A DNA stretch of 64,000 nt from Bradyrhizobium sp. WSM3983 (GCF_000473045.1 NZ_AXAY01000011.1:186001-250000), one strand, 5' to 3'; positions 53,754 to 62,932 are shown, counted from the stretch's first letter. The notes: generated by a model not told the origin, from the sequence alone. Made by a program: numbers and translations.

Positions 53754-55250
53754 ATGCGCGCAGTCGGACATTTTATCGGTGGCAAGGAGGTCAAGGGCAC
53801 CTCGGGCCGCACCGCCGACGTTTTCGAGCCGATGACCGGTGACGTCCAGGCCAAGGTCGCGCTGGCATCCAAGGCCGAGGTCCGCGCCGCCGTCGAGAAC
53901 GCGCGCGCAGCACAGCCCGAGTGGGCCGCGACCAACCCGCAGCGGCGCGCCCGCGTCATGACGAAATTCGTCGAGCTGGTGCAGCGCGACTACGACAAGC
54001 TCGCCGAATTGCTCGCGCGCGAGCACGGCAAGACCGTTCCCGACGCCAAGGGCGACATCCAGCGCGGCCTCGAGGTCGCCGAGTTCGCCTGCGGCATCCC
54101 GCATCTGATGAAGGGCGAGTACACCGAGGGCGCTGGCCCCGGCATCGACATCTATTCCATGCGCCAGCCGCTCGGCGTCGTCGCCGGTATCACGCCGTTC
54201 AATTTTCCGGCGATGATCCCGATGTGGAAATTCGCGCCCGCGATCGCCTGCGGCAACGCGTTCATCCTCAAGCCGTCCGAGCGCGATCCCGGCGTGCCGA
54301 TGATGCTTGCCGAACTGATGATCGAGGCCGGCCTGCCGGCCGGCATCCTCAACGTCGTCAACGGCGACAAGGAAGCAGTCGACGCCATCCTCGACGATCC
54401 CGATATCAAGGCCGTCGGCTTCGTCGGCTCCACGCCGATCGCGCAGTACATCTACGAGCGCGCCGCTCAGACCGGCAAGCGCTGCCAGTGTTTTGGTGGC
54501 GCCAAGAACCACGCCATCATCATGCCGGACGCCGACATGGATCAGGCCGTCGACGCGCTGATCGGCGCGGGCTATGGCTCCGCCGGCGAACGCTGCATGG
54601 CCGTCTCGGTTGCGGTTCCCGTCGGCAAGCCCACCGCCGACCGGCTGATGGAAAAGCTGATCCCGCGCGTCGAGTCGCTCAAGATCGGCACCTCGATCGA
54701 TCCGTCGGCCGATTATGGTCCGCTGGTCACGCGCGAGGCGGTCGAGAAGGTCAAGAGCTACATCGACGTCGGCATCAGGGAAGGCGCGACGCTCGCCGTT
54801 GACGGCCGCGGCTTCAAGATGCAGGGCTACGAGAACGGCTTCTATCTCGGCGGTTCGCTGTTCGACAACGTCACCAAGGACATGCGGATCTATAAGGAAG
54901 AGATCTTTGGCCCCGTGCTCTCGGTCGTGCGCGCGCACGACTACAAGGAAGCGCTGGCGCTGCCGTCCGACCATGATTACGGCAACGGCGTTGCCATCTT
55001 CACCCGCGACGGCGACGCCGCGCGCGACTTCGCGGCCAAGGTCAACGTCGGCATGGTCGGCGTCAACGTGCCGATCCCGGTGCCGATCGCCTATTACACC
55101 TTCGGTGGCTGGAAGAAGTCGGGCTTTGGCGATCTCAACCAGCACGGCCCGGACTCGATCCGCTTCTACACCAAGACCAAGACGGTGACCTCGCGCTGGC
55201 CGTCCGGCGTCAAGGAAGGTGCGGAGTTCTCGATCCCGCTGATGAAGTAA
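53754..55250 (+). CDS. mmsA: CoA-acylating methylmalonate-semialdehyde dehydrogenase
   Basis: 498 aa. Last step of valine degradation: methylmalonate semialdehyde plus CoA and NAD to propionyl-CoA. GITPFNFPAMIPMWKFAPAI near 145, FGGAKNHAIIMPDADMDQAV near 248 and the nucleophile Cys in GSAGERCMAVSVAVPVG near 283 are characteristic of MmsA rather than general aldehyde dehydrogenases. AAGGAG precedes the ATG. First gene of the operon. Confidence 0.95.
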   Translation: MRAVGHFIGGKEVKGTSGRTADVFEPMTGDVQAKVALASKAEVRAAVENARAAQPEWAATNPQRRARVMTKFVELVQRDYDKLAELLAREHGKTVPDAKGDIQRGLEVAEFACGIPHLMKGEYTEGAGPGIDIYSMRQPLGVVAGITPFNFPAMIPMWKFAPAIACGNAFILKPSERDPGVPMMLAELMIEAGLPAGILNVVNGDKEAVDAILDDPDIKAVGFVGSTPIAQYIYERAAQTGKRCQCFGGAKNHAIIMPDADMDQAVDALIGAGYGSAGERCMAVSVAVPVGKPTADRLMEKLIPRVESLKIGTSIDPSADYGPLVTREAVEKVKSYIDVGIREGATLAVDGRGFKMQGYENGFYLGGSLFDNVTKDMRIYKEEIFGPVLSVVRAHDYKEALALPSDHDYGNGVAIFTRDGDAARDFAAKVNVGMVGVNVPIPVPIAYYTFGGWKKSGFGDLNQHGPDSIRFYTKTKTVTSRWPSGVKEGAEFSIPLMK

Positions 55251-55269
55251 TCCTCTCAAGAGCGAGGCG

Positions 55270-56415
55270 ATGATGCAGTTCGCTCTGAACGAGGATCAGG
55301 TCGCGGTTCGTGACATGGCGTTGGCGTTTGCGGCGGAGAAGATCGCGCCGCACGCGTTGCGCTGGGACGAGGAGAAGCATTTCCCCGTCGACGTGATGCG
55401 TGAAGCTGCCACGCTCGGCATGGGCGGCATCTACATCCGCGAGGATGTCGGCGGGTCCGCCATGACGCGGTTCGACGCGGCGCTGATCTTCGAGGCACTG
55501 GCGACGGGCTGCCCGACCACTTCGGCCTTCATCTCCATCCACAACATGGCGAGCTGGATGATCGATGCCTTCGGCAGCGACACCCAGCGCCACACATGGC
55601 TGCCGAAGCTCTGCACCATGGAGCTGATCGCGAGCTACTGCCTGACTGAGCCCGGCGCCGGCTCCGATGCGGCGGCGCTGCGCACCCGTGCGGTTCGCGA
55701 CGGTGATCACTATGTTCTCAACGGCCAGAAGCAATTCATCTCCGGCGCCGGCGGCACTGATCTCTTGGTCGCGATGGTCAGGACTGGCGGCGATGGCCCC
55801 GGTGGCATCTCGACGCTCGTCATCGACGGTAAGACGCCGGGCGTCTCCTTCGGTGCCAATGAGCGCAAGATGGGCTGGAACGCGCAGCCGACCCGCGCGG
55901 TGATCTTCGAGAACGCCCGCGTGCCGGTGGCCAACCGGCTCAGCGAGGAGGGCGTTGGCTTCAAGATCGCGATGGCTGGCCTCGACGGCGGCCGCCTCAA
56001 CATCACGGCCTGCTCGCTCGGCGGCGCGCAGACCGCACTCGACAAGGCGCGCGCCTACATGAAAGAGCGCAAGGCATTTGGAAAACGGCTCGACGAATTC
56101 CAGGCCCTTCAATTCAAGCTCGCCGACATGGCGACCGAGCTCGAAGCCGCGCGCACCTTCCTGTGGCGCGCCGCGGCGGCGCTCGACCGGAAGGATGCCG
56201 ACGCCACCATGCTCTGCGCCATGGCAAAGCGCTTCGGCACCGATGTCGGCTTCGAAGTCGCCAACCATGCGCTGCAGCTTCACGGTGGCTACGGCTACCT
56301 CAGCGAATACGGCATCGAGAAGATTGTGCGCGATTTGCGCGTGCACCAGATCCTCGAAGGCACCAATGAAATCATGCGGCTCATCGTGGCGCGCAAACTG
56401 ATCGAGGGTGCGTGA
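55270..56415 (+). CDS. Acyl-CoA dehydrogenase (isobutyryl-CoA type)
   Basis: 381 aa flavoprotein. YCLTEPGAGSDAAALRT near residue 122 is the FAD/substrate signature. The catalytic Glu is in the C-terminal ILEGTNEIMRLI. In this operon the natural step is oxidation of isobutyryl-CoA to methacrylyl-CoA. Two adjacent ATGs (55270 and 55273) are possible. The next gene starts before this one stops (overlap of four bases, ATGA-like), so translation is coupled. Confidence 0.93.
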   Translation: MMQFALNEDQVAVRDMALAFAAEKIAPHALRWDEEKHFPVDVMREAATLGMGGIYIREDVGGSAMTRFDAALIFEALATGCPTTSAFISIHNMASWMIDAFGSDTQRHTWLPKLCTMELIASYCLTEPGAGSDAAALRTRAVRDGDHYVLNGQKQFISGAGGTDLLVAMVRTGGDGPGGISTLVIDGKTPGVSFGANERKMGWNAQPTRAVIFENARVPVANRLSEEGVGFKIAMAGLDGGRLNITACSLGGAQTALDKARAYMKERKAFGKRLDEFQALQFKLADMATELEAARTFLWRAAAALDRKDADATMLCAMAKRFGTDVGFEVANHALQLHGGYGYLSEYGIEKIVRDLRVHQILEGTNEIMRLIVARKLIEGA

Positions 56416-57482
56416 TGAGTGCATTGGAAGAGGGCGATCTCATCGTTCGCCGCGAGGGCGCGGCGGGCGTGATCCGCCTCAACCGTCCCAAGGCGATCAA
56501 CGCCATGACGCTGGAGATGTCCATTGGCATCGACGCAGCGCTGCAAAGGTTCGAGACCGATCCTGAGGTCGCGGTGATCATCCTGGAAGGCGCGGGCGAG
56601 CGCGGTCTCTGCGCCGGCGGCGACATTCGCGGCCTCTGGGAGAGCTCGCGCGAAGGCGGCGACCTCGGCGCGCGGTTCTGGCGCCAGGAATACGTCATGA
56701 ATGCGCGGATCGCGAAGTATCCGAAGCCCTATGTCGCGTTCATGGATGGCTTGGTGATGGGCGGCGGCGTCGGCTTGTCGGGCCATGCGAGCCATCGTGT
56801 GGTTACGGATCGCACCAAGCTCGCAATGCCCGAGGTCGGACTCGGCTTCTTCCCCGATGTCGGCGGCACCTGGCTGCTGTCGCGCTCGCCCGGTGAGATC
56901 GGCACTTATTTTGGTTTGACCGGCCAGACCATGAATGGTCCTGACGCGATCCATGCGAAGTTTGCCGACGCGGTGATGCCTGCGGCCAAATGGCCGGAGT
57001 TGCGCGAGGTGCTGACGAAGGTTCGTCAAGGCGCGACGGCGGCCGACGTCAGCAAGCTCATCACCGGCTTTGCGACCGGCGAGACTGCAGGGCCAGTGGC
57101 CGCAAAAGAGCCGATCATTGACGCGCTATTCGGCTTCGACCGCATGGAAGACATTTTTGCGGCGCTCAAGCGCGACGGCTCCGAGTTTGCGCTGGCGACG
57201 CTGAAGACGCTCAATGAGAAATCGCCGCGCGGCATGGTGGTGACGCTGAAACTGCTGCGGCTGGCGCGCACCGCATCGAGCCTGGAAGAATGTCTGGTGC
57301 GCGAATACCGCGCCGCGCTGACGGTCTTCCGCAGCGACGATTTCCGTGAGGGTGTGCGCGCCGCCGTGATCGACAAGGACCGCAATCCGACCTGGTCGCC
57401 GCCGCGAATCGAGGACGTAACGCCGGACGTGCTTGCGCCATATCTCGCCGAAATCGGCGCCGACGAGCTGAAGTTCAACTAA
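56412..57482 (+). CDS. 3-Hydroxyisobutyryl-CoA hydrolase-like enoyl-CoA hydratase-family protein
   Basis: 356 aa, longer than simple hydratases (about 260) and the length of HIBCH. The crotonase core has LCAGGDIRGLWESS near residue 67, DGLVMGGGVGLSGHASHRVV near 113 and EVGLGFFPDVGGTWLLSR near 140. The C-terminal ECH_2-type extension is present. It would release 3-hydroxyisobutyrate for mmsB. GTG/ATG choices at the start overlap the dehydrogenase stop; ATG at 56412 and 56415 are adjacent. Confidence 0.9.
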   Translation: MMSALEEGDLIVRREGAAGVIRLNRPKAINAMTLEMSIGIDAALQRFETDPEVAVIILEGAGERGLCAGGDIRGLWESSREGGDLGARFWRQEYVMNARIAKYPKPYVAFMDGLVMGGGVGLSGHASHRVVTDRTKLAMPEVGLGFFPDVGGTWLLSRSPGEIGTYFGLTGQTMNGPDAIHAKFADAVMPAAKWPELREVLTKVRQGATAADVSKLITGFATGETAGPVAAKEPIIDALFGFDRMEDIFAALKRDGSEFALATLKTLNEKSPRGMVVTLKLLRLARTASSLEECLVREYRAALTVFRSDDFREGVRAAVIDKDRNPTWSPPRIEDVTPDVLAPYLAEIGADELKFN

Positions 57483-57508
57483 CAACGCTACAAGCGGAGG
57501 AAACCAAG

Positions 57509-58399
57509 ATGGCCACGATCGCATTCATCGGTCTCGGCAACATGGGCGGCCCGATGGCCGCGAATCTGGTCAAGGCCGGTCACAAGGTGGTGGCGTTCGA
57601 TCTCGTCGAAGCCTCGCGCAATCAGGCCAGGGCAGATGGCGCCGGCATCGCTGACAGTGCTGCGGGGGCGGTGAAGGGCGCCGATGTCGTCGTCACCATG
57701 CTGCCGGCCGGCAAGCATGTGCTCGGCGTCTGGAACGAGGTCGTTCCCGCCATGGCCAAAGGCGCGCTGATCATCGATAGCTCCACCATCGACGTCGAGA
57801 GCGCGCGGCAAGCGCATGCGCTCGCCGCCAAGAACGGTGTGCTCTCGGTCGATGCGCCGGTCTCCGGCGGCACCGGCGGTGCCAAGGGTGCGACGCTCAC
57901 CTTCATGTGCGGCGGCGAGGAGAGCGCGTTCGCGGCGGCCAAGCCGGTGCTGGAGAAGATGGGCAAGAAGATCGTCCACTGCGGCGGCGCTGGCGCAGGG
58001 CAGGCGGCCAAGATCTGCAACAACATGATCCTCGGCATTTCGATGATCGCGGTCAGCGAGGCCTTTGCGTTGGCTGAGAAACTCGGCCTCTCGCATCAGG
58101 CGCTGTTCGACGTCGCCTCGACTTCGTCGGGCCAGTGCTGGTCGCTGACAACCTATTGCCCGGTTCCGGGCCCGGTGCCGACTTCGCCGGCCAACAACGA
58201 CTACAAGCCGGGCTTTGCCTCGGCACTGATGGTAAAGGATCTCACGCTGGCGCAGGACGCTGCGAAAGCCGCTGGCGCGGCGACGCCGCTCGGCCAGCAT
58301 GCGCAGGAGATTTACCAGGCCTTCGACAAGGCGGGGCAGGGCGGGGTGGATTTTTCCGGAATTATCAAGCACGTTAGGGAGCTAGCCGGGAAAGCTTAG
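57509..58399 (+). CDS. mmsB: 3-Hydroxyisobutyrate dehydrogenase
   Basis: 296 aa, beta-hydroxyacid dehydrogenase family. The N-terminal dinucleotide loop is GLGNMGGPMAANLVKAGHKV, the substrate loop DAPVSGGTGGAK near 118, and the catalytic Lys is in GAGQAAKICNNM near 170. It oxidises 3-hydroxyisobutyrate to methylmalonate semialdehyde, the substrate of MmsA. AAGCGGAGG precedes the ATG. Its stop TAG overlaps the GTG start of the next gene by one base. Confidence 0.95.
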   Translation: MATIAFIGLGNMGGPMAANLVKAGHKVVAFDLVEASRNQARADGAGIADSAAGAVKGADVVVTMLPAGKHVLGVWNEVVPAMAKGALIIDSSTIDVESARQAHALAAKNGVLSVDAPVSGGTGGAKGATLTFMCGGEESAFAAAKPVLEKMGKKIVHCGGAGAGQAAKICNNMILGISMIAVSEAFALAEKLGLSHQALFDVASTSSGQCWSLTTYCPVPGPVPTSPANNDYKPGFASALMVKDLTLAQDAAKAAGAATPLGQHAQEIYQAFDKAGQGGVDFSGIIKHVRELAGKA

Positions 58400-60117
58400 T
58401 GACGACATTTCAGGACGCGCGCGCGTTTCTTCTCGCTCACCGCACGGATTACGAGACAGCGGTCAAAGGTTTCCGCTGGCCCGATCCGGTCCCGTTCAAC
58501 TGGGCGCTCGACTGGTTCGACGCCGAGTTGGCGACGGATGCGGAGAGCAAGGACCGGCCCGCGCTCTGGATTGTCGATGCCGCCCAGGACAAGCAGACAA
58601 AACTGTCCTTCGCGGCGCTCTCGAAGCGCTCCAACCAGGTTGCCAACTTTCTCCGCGCGCAGGGCCTGAAGCGCGGCGATCATCTCTTGTTGCTGCTCGG
58701 CAATGTGGTTCCGTTATGGGAGACGATGCTCGCCGCGATGAAGCTCGGCATCGTCGTGATCCCCGCGACCACGTTGCTCACCGCCGAGGAACTGCGCGAC
58801 CGGCTCGATCGCGGCAAGGCGAAGGCAGTGGTGGCGGCCGAGGATCAAGTCGCGAAATTCGCAAGCCTCGGCGCCGAGAACATCGTGCGCATCGTTGTCG
58901 GCGCCGCCGCCGAGGGCTGGCTTGCCTATGGAGAAGCTGCGAAAGCGCTGGAGAGTTTTGCGGCCGACGGTCCGACCAACGCCGACGACCCGATGCTGCT
59001 CTATTTCACCTCGGGAACGACGGCAAAGCCAAAGCTCGTGCTGCACAGCCAGCGTAGTTACCCGGTCGGCCATCTCTCGACCATGTACTGGATCGGGTTG
59101 AAGCCCGGCGACGTCCATCTCAATATTTCGTCGCCTGGTTGGGCCAAGCATGCCTGGAGCTGCTTCTTCGCGCCGTGGAATGCGGGCGCGACCGTGTTCG
59201 TGGTCAACCAGCCGCGCTTCGATGCGAAGGGGCTGCTGGCCACTATCGGCCGCTGCGGCGTCACCACGCTCTGTGCGCCGCCGACGGTGTGGCGGCTGTT
59301 CATTCAGGAGAACCTGGCTTCGTTCAAGGTCGCACTTCGCGAAGTCTGCGGCGCCGGCGAGCCGCTCAACCCTGAAGTGATCGACCAGGTGCAGGCTGCC
59401 TGGGGCCTCACCATCCGCGACGGCTACGGCCAGACTGAAACCACGGCGCTCGCCGGAAACTCGCCGGGGCAGAGGATCAAGGTCGGCTCGATGGGCCGGC
59501 CGCTGCCGGGCTATCGCGTGCAGGTCAGCGACGCGGACGGCCATCCGGCCAAGGAGGGCGAGGTGGCGTTGCTGCTCGGCGCCGACCGGCCCGCTGGCCT
59601 GATGCAGGGCTATCAAGGCGACGACGGTAGGCTGTCGGGCGCCGAAGGCGAGCTCTATCGCAGCGGCGACGTGGTGTTCGCTGACGAGGACGGCTATCTC
59701 ACCTTCGTCGGCCGCTCCGACGACGTGTTCAAATCCTCGGACTACCGCATCAGCCCGTTCGAGCTGGAGAGCGTGCTGCTCGAGCATGAACTCGTCGCCG
59801 AAGCCGCGGTGGTGCCGAGCCCGGACCCGATCCGGCTCGCGATCCCCAAAGCCTTCGTGCTGCTGACCGCGGGCGCCGAGCGGACGCCGGAGACGGCGCT
59901 CTCCATCTTCACACATCTGCACACGCGGCTGGCGCCGTTCAAGCGCATCCGCCGCCTCGAAATCGTCACCGAGCTGCCGAAGACGATCTCTGGAAAAATC
60001 CGCCGCGTGCAGCTACGACGGCTTGAACGCGACAACGATCGCGACGATCCGCTGCGCGGCCGGGAATTCCGTGAGGAGGACTTTCCGGAGCTGCCGAAAA
60101 CAAGAAGTGAGACCTGA
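58399..60117 (+). CDS. AMP-forming acyl-CoA synthetase
   Basis: 572 aa ANL-superfamily ligase. LYFTSGTTAKPKLVLHS near residue 200 is the P-loop-like motif, DGYGQTETTA near 343, YRSGDV near 420 and the catalytic Lys in KTISGKIRRVQL near 530. GTG start, one base overlap with mmsB. It activates a carboxylic acid (for example a short or branched-chain acid) to its CoA ester to feed the pathway. Exact substrate uncertain. Confidence 0.92.
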   Translation: MTTFQDARAFLLAHRTDYETAVKGFRWPDPVPFNWALDWFDAELATDAESKDRPALWIVDAAQDKQTKLSFAALSKRSNQVANFLRAQGLKRGDHLLLLLGNVVPLWETMLAAMKLGIVVIPATTLLTAEELRDRLDRGKAKAVVAAEDQVAKFASLGAENIVRIVVGAAAEGWLAYGEAAKALESFAADGPTNADDPMLLYFTSGTTAKPKLVLHSQRSYPVGHLSTMYWIGLKPGDVHLNISSPGWAKHAWSCFFAPWNAGATVFVVNQPRFDAKGLLATIGRCGVTTLCAPPTVWRLFIQENLASFKVALREVCGAGEPLNPEVIDQVQAAWGLTIRDGYGQTETTALAGNSPGQRIKVGSMGRPLPGYRVQVSDADGHPAKEGEVALLLGADRPAGLMQGYQGDDGRLSGAEGELYRSGDVVFADEDGYLTFVGRSDDVFKSSDYRISPFELESVLLEHELVAEAAVVPSPDPIRLAIPKAFVLLTAGAERTPETALSIFTHLHTRLAPFKRIRRLEIVTELPKTISGKIRRVQLRRLERDNDRDDPLRGREFREEDFPELPKTRSET

Positions 60118-60123
60118 AGCGAA

Positions 60124-60600
60124 ATGAACGAAATCTGGAAGAAGCCGCCGATCACGCTGGAGGCCTATCAGGCCATGGTCGGCAAGGAGATCGGCGTGTC
60201 GTCCTGGCACCTGATCGATCAGCCCCGCATCGACACCTATGCCGACGTGACCGAGGATCACCAGTTCATCCATGTCGACCCCGAGAGGGCGAAGGAGACG
60301 GCGTTCGGCACCACCATCGCGCACGGTTTCCTGACGATGTCGATGATGTCGGTGATGTCCTACGAAGTGATGCCGGCGATTGCGGGCACCACGATGGGCG
60401 TGAACTACGGCTTCGACAAGTTGCGCTTCATCTCGCCGGTGCGCTCGGGCAAGCGCGTCCGCGGCCGCTTCGTGCTGGCGGAAGCCAAGCTGCGCAAGCC
60501 CAACGAATTGCAGTCCCGCACCAGCGTCACGGTGGAAATCGAGGGCGAGGACAAGCCCGCGCTGGTCGCGGAGTGGCTCGGCCTGATCTATTTCGCGTAG
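60124..60600 (+). CDS. MaoC-family enoyl-CoA hydratase
   Basis: 158 aa hot-dog hydratase. The hydratase-2 motif appears as YADVTEDHQFIHVDPERAK followed by GTTIAHGFLTMSM, with Asp and His in catalytic positions. It may hydrate methacrylyl-CoA or another 2-enoyl-CoA in this operon, which otherwise lacks a dedicated enoyl-CoA hydratase. Begins six bases after the synthetase stop. Confidence 0.92.
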   Translation: MNEIWKKPPITLEAYQAMVGKEIGVSSWHLIDQPRIDTYADVTEDHQFIHVDPERAKETAFGTTIAHGFLTMSMMSVMSYEVMPAIAGTTMGVNYGFDKLRFISPVRSGKRVRGRFVLAEAKLRKPNELQSRTSVTVEIEGEDKPALVAEWLGLIYFA

Positions 60601-60612
60601 GTCCGGGCCGCC

Positions 60613-60635
60613 ATGGCCGGGCTTGACCCGGCCAT
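60613..60635. repeat. GGCCGGG hairpin repeat
   Basis: ATGGCCGGG, CTTGA loop, CCCGGCCAT: perfect 9-bp stem in the 99-base gap between the MaoC and SDR genes. No T-run follows, but the stem could reduce transcription or act as an mRNA end. I associate this short motif with many intergenic copies in the genus, from memory. Confidence 0.6.
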
Positions 60636-60699
60636 CCATCGCTGCTCAAAAGTCTTTCGATTTTGACAGATCGCCGCCTAACATCCAGGAAGCACACTC

Positions 60700-61617
60700 A
60701 TGGCCATCAGATTCGACGGACGCGTCGCCATCGTAACCGGCGCGGGCAATGGTCTCGGAAAGGCGCATGCGCTGGGCCTCGCGAGCCGCGGCGCCAAGGT
60801 CGTGGTCAACGATTTCGGCGGCGCGCGTGACGGCAGCGGCGGTTCGCTGTCGCCGGCTGAAGCCGTGGTCGAGGAGATCCGCAAAGCCGGCGGCACCGCG
60901 ATGGCCGACGGCGCCGATGTCTCGAATTTCGAGCAGGTCACCGCCATGGTCGAGCGCGCCACCAAGGAATGGGGCAGCGTCGATCTGATGTGCGCTAACG
61001 CCGGCATCCTGCGCGACAAATCATTCGGCAAGATGGAAGCTGCCGATTTCCAGAAGGTGCTCGACGTGCACCTCGTCGGCACCTTCTACTGCTGCAAGGC
61101 GGCATGGGCCGGCATGCGCGATCGCAATTACGGTCGCATCGTGCTGACGACGTCGTCCTCCGGCCTTTACGGCAATTTCGGCCAGGCCAATTACGGCGCG
61201 GCGAAATCCGGCATGGTCGGCCTGATGAACGTGCTCGCGGAAGAGGGCCGCAAGACCAACATCCGCGTCAACATCATCTCGCCGACCGCGGCAACCCGCA
61301 TGACGGAAGAACTGCTGCCGCCGCAGGCGCTGCAGCTGATGAAGCCGAACGCGATCACACCGGCGGTCGAGTACATGCTGAGCGAGGACGCGCCGACCCG
61401 CACCATCATGGGCGCCGGGGCCGGCTCCTTCGCCGTGATCAAGATTCTCGAGAGCGAAGGCATCAACCTGCCGGAGTCCGACTGGACCCCCGATGCGGTC
61501 GCCGCGCATTTCGCCGAGATCAGCGACATGTCGAAGGCGAAGGCGTTGACCGGCGCGTTTGAGCAGACGCAGAAGTATGTGGCACAAGCCGCGGCACGGG
61601 CGGGGATCAAGCTCTGA
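60700..61617 (+). CDS. SDR-family 3-hydroxyacyl-CoA dehydrogenase-like (HSD17B4-type)
   Basis: 305 aa. GAGNGLGKAHALGLASRGAK near residue 13, then VVNDFGGARDGSGGS, the insert typical of the peroxisomal multifunctional enzyme type 2 dehydrogenase unit. The active site is YGAAKSGMVGL near 165. A C-terminal extension of about 50 residues follows. With the MaoC hydratase upstream, the pair reproduces the hydratase/dehydrogenase of MFE-2 as separate proteins, suggesting (R)-specific beta-oxidation. The next gene overlaps its stop. Confidence 0.9.
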   Translation: MAIRFDGRVAIVTGAGNGLGKAHALGLASRGAKVVVNDFGGARDGSGGSLSPAEAVVEEIRKAGGTAMADGADVSNFEQVTAMVERATKEWGSVDLMCANAGILRDKSFGKMEAADFQKVLDVHLVGTFYCCKAAWAGMRDRNYGRIVLTTSSSGLYGNFGQANYGAAKSGMVGLMNVLAEEGRKTNIRVNIISPTAATRMTEELLPPQALQLMKPNAITPAVEYMLSEDAPTRTIMGAGAGSFAVIKILESEGINLPESDWTPDAVAAHFAEISDMSKAKALTGAFEQTQKYVAQAAARAGIKL

Positions 61618-62834
61618 GTGACGTTGCCGTCATCGGTGCCGGTCCCGCCGGGCTGATGGCGGCGGAGGTGCTCGCGTCGGGCGGTGCCCGTGTTACCGTC
61701 TATGATTCCATGCCGTCCGCCGGCCGCAAATTCCTGATGGCCGGGCGGGGCGGGCTCAATCTCACCCACAGCGAGCCGCTGCCGGATTTTCTCGCGCGCT
61801 ATCGGGAAGCGATGCCGCATCTGCGCGCCGCAGTCGAGGCGTTTCCGCCCGACGGGCTGCGCGACTGGAGCGCGGCACTTGGGCAGCTGACCTTCGTCGG
61901 CAGCAGCGGCCGGGTGTTTCCAAAGACGTTCAAGGCCTCGCCCTTGCTGCGCGCCTGGCTGCGGCGGCTCGACGCGGCCGGCGTGCAATTCGCCTTACGT
62001 CATCGCTGGACCGGATGGGACGAGCTGGGGCGGCTGGAGTTTCAAACTCCCGATGGTCCAATTGTCGTCGCCGCCAGCGCAACGGTGCTCGCGCTCGGTG
62101 GCGCGAGTTGGCCGCGGCTCGGCTCGGATGGCGCATGGGTCGATCGTCTCGCTGCGAAGGGCGTTGCGGTCTCAAGGCTCAGGCCGGCCAATTCCGGCTT
62201 CACGGTCGCATGGTCCGAATTGTTTCGCGATCGTTTCGAAGGCCAGCCGCTCAAGGGCGTGGCGCTGACCGTCGGCGCGCACGCGGTGCGCGGCGAAGCC
62301 ATGATCACCCGCGGCGGCATCGAGGGCGGCGCGATCTACGCGCTGTCGGCGGAATTGCGCGAGGCGGTGTTGGGGATCGGGCAGGCGCGGCTTACGATCG
62401 CCTTGCGGCCCGATCTCGACATTGCGGCGCTGACCACGCGTCTGTCAGGTACGCGCGGCAAGCAGTCGCTGGCGAACTTTCTGCGCAAGGCGGCGCAATT
62501 GTCGCCGGTCGGCATCGGCCTGATGCAGGAGGCAGCCATTGCAACCGGCCGGCCGCTGGCTACGCTCGCGCCGGCGGAGCTTGCGCATCTCGTGAACGCA
62601 ATCCCGGTTCAGCTCACCGGTGTCGCCCCGATCGATCGCGCCATCTCGACCGCGGGCGGAATTGCCCTCGATGAGCTCGACGATCGCTTCATGCTGCGCA
62701 AACTGCCCGGCGTGTTCGCCGCCGGCGAGATGCTGGACTGGGAAGCGCCGACCGGCGGCTATCTGCTGCAAGCGTCGTTTGCGACCGGTGCGGCGGCGGG
62801 AAGGGGCGTGCTGCGTTGGCTCGAGAAATCGTAG
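61614..62834 (+). CDS. HI0933/BaiN-type NAD(P)/FAD-dependent flavoprotein, probable CTG start
   Basis: About 406 aa. The dinucleotide motif DVAVIGAGPAGLMAAEVLA lies before the first ATG in frame (61656), so a start there would remove the FAD-binding loop. No ATG, GTG or TTG occurs between the preceding in-frame stop and that ATG. The only sensible start is CTG 61614, which overlaps the TGA of the SDR gene (CTGA) and follows CGGGGA. Other blocks: GRKFLMAGRGGLNLTHSEPL, ITRGGIEGGAIYALS and the C-terminal FAAGEMLDWEAPTGGYLLQA with the second FAD element. Function in the family is unsettled. The stop codon TAG lies inside the repeat that follows. Confidence 0.88.
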   Translation: MSDVAVIGAGPAGLMAAEVLASGGARVTVYDSMPSAGRKFLMAGRGGLNLTHSEPLPDFLARYREAMPHLRAAVEAFPPDGLRDWSAALGQLTFVGSSGRVFPKTFKASPLLRAWLRRLDAAGVQFALRHRWTGWDELGRLEFQTPDGPIVVAASATVLALGGASWPRLGSDGAWVDRLAAKGVAVSRLRPANSGFTVAWSELFRDRFEGQPLKGVALTVGAHAVRGEAMITRGGIEGGAIYALSAELREAVLGIGQARLTIALRPDLDIAALTTRLSGTRGKQSLANFLRKAAQLSPVGIGLMQEAAIATGRPLATLAPAELAHLVNAIPVQLTGVAPIDRAISTAGGIALDELDDRFMLRKLPGVFAAGEMLDWEAPTGGYLLQASFATGAAAGRGVLRWLEKS

Positions 62835-62923
62835 GGTGGGCAAAGGCGCGACGCGCCGTGCCCACCATCTTCCCGCGCATGCCGCACCGATTGGTGGGCA
62901 CGCTTCGCTTTGCCCACCCTACG
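62831..62923. repeat. Dispersed repeat (GTAGGGTGGGC family), supplies upstream stop codon
   Basis: Starts GTAGGGTGGGCAAAGGCGCG and ends GCTTTGCCCACCCTAC, giving perfectly complementary GTAGGGTGGGCAAA/TTTGCCCACCCTAC arms. Same family as 26664-26752. The TAG of the flavoprotein is the second to fourth base of the element, so the repeat sets the C-terminus. It separates convergent genes and may serve as a bidirectional transcript end. Confidence 0.8.
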
Positions 62924-62932
62924 GCAGCTCGC

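Noticed and set aside
53652..55259. Extension of the LysR frame to 845 residues
   Set aside because: It is antisense to mmsA, and LysR similarity starts at the ATG at 53651.
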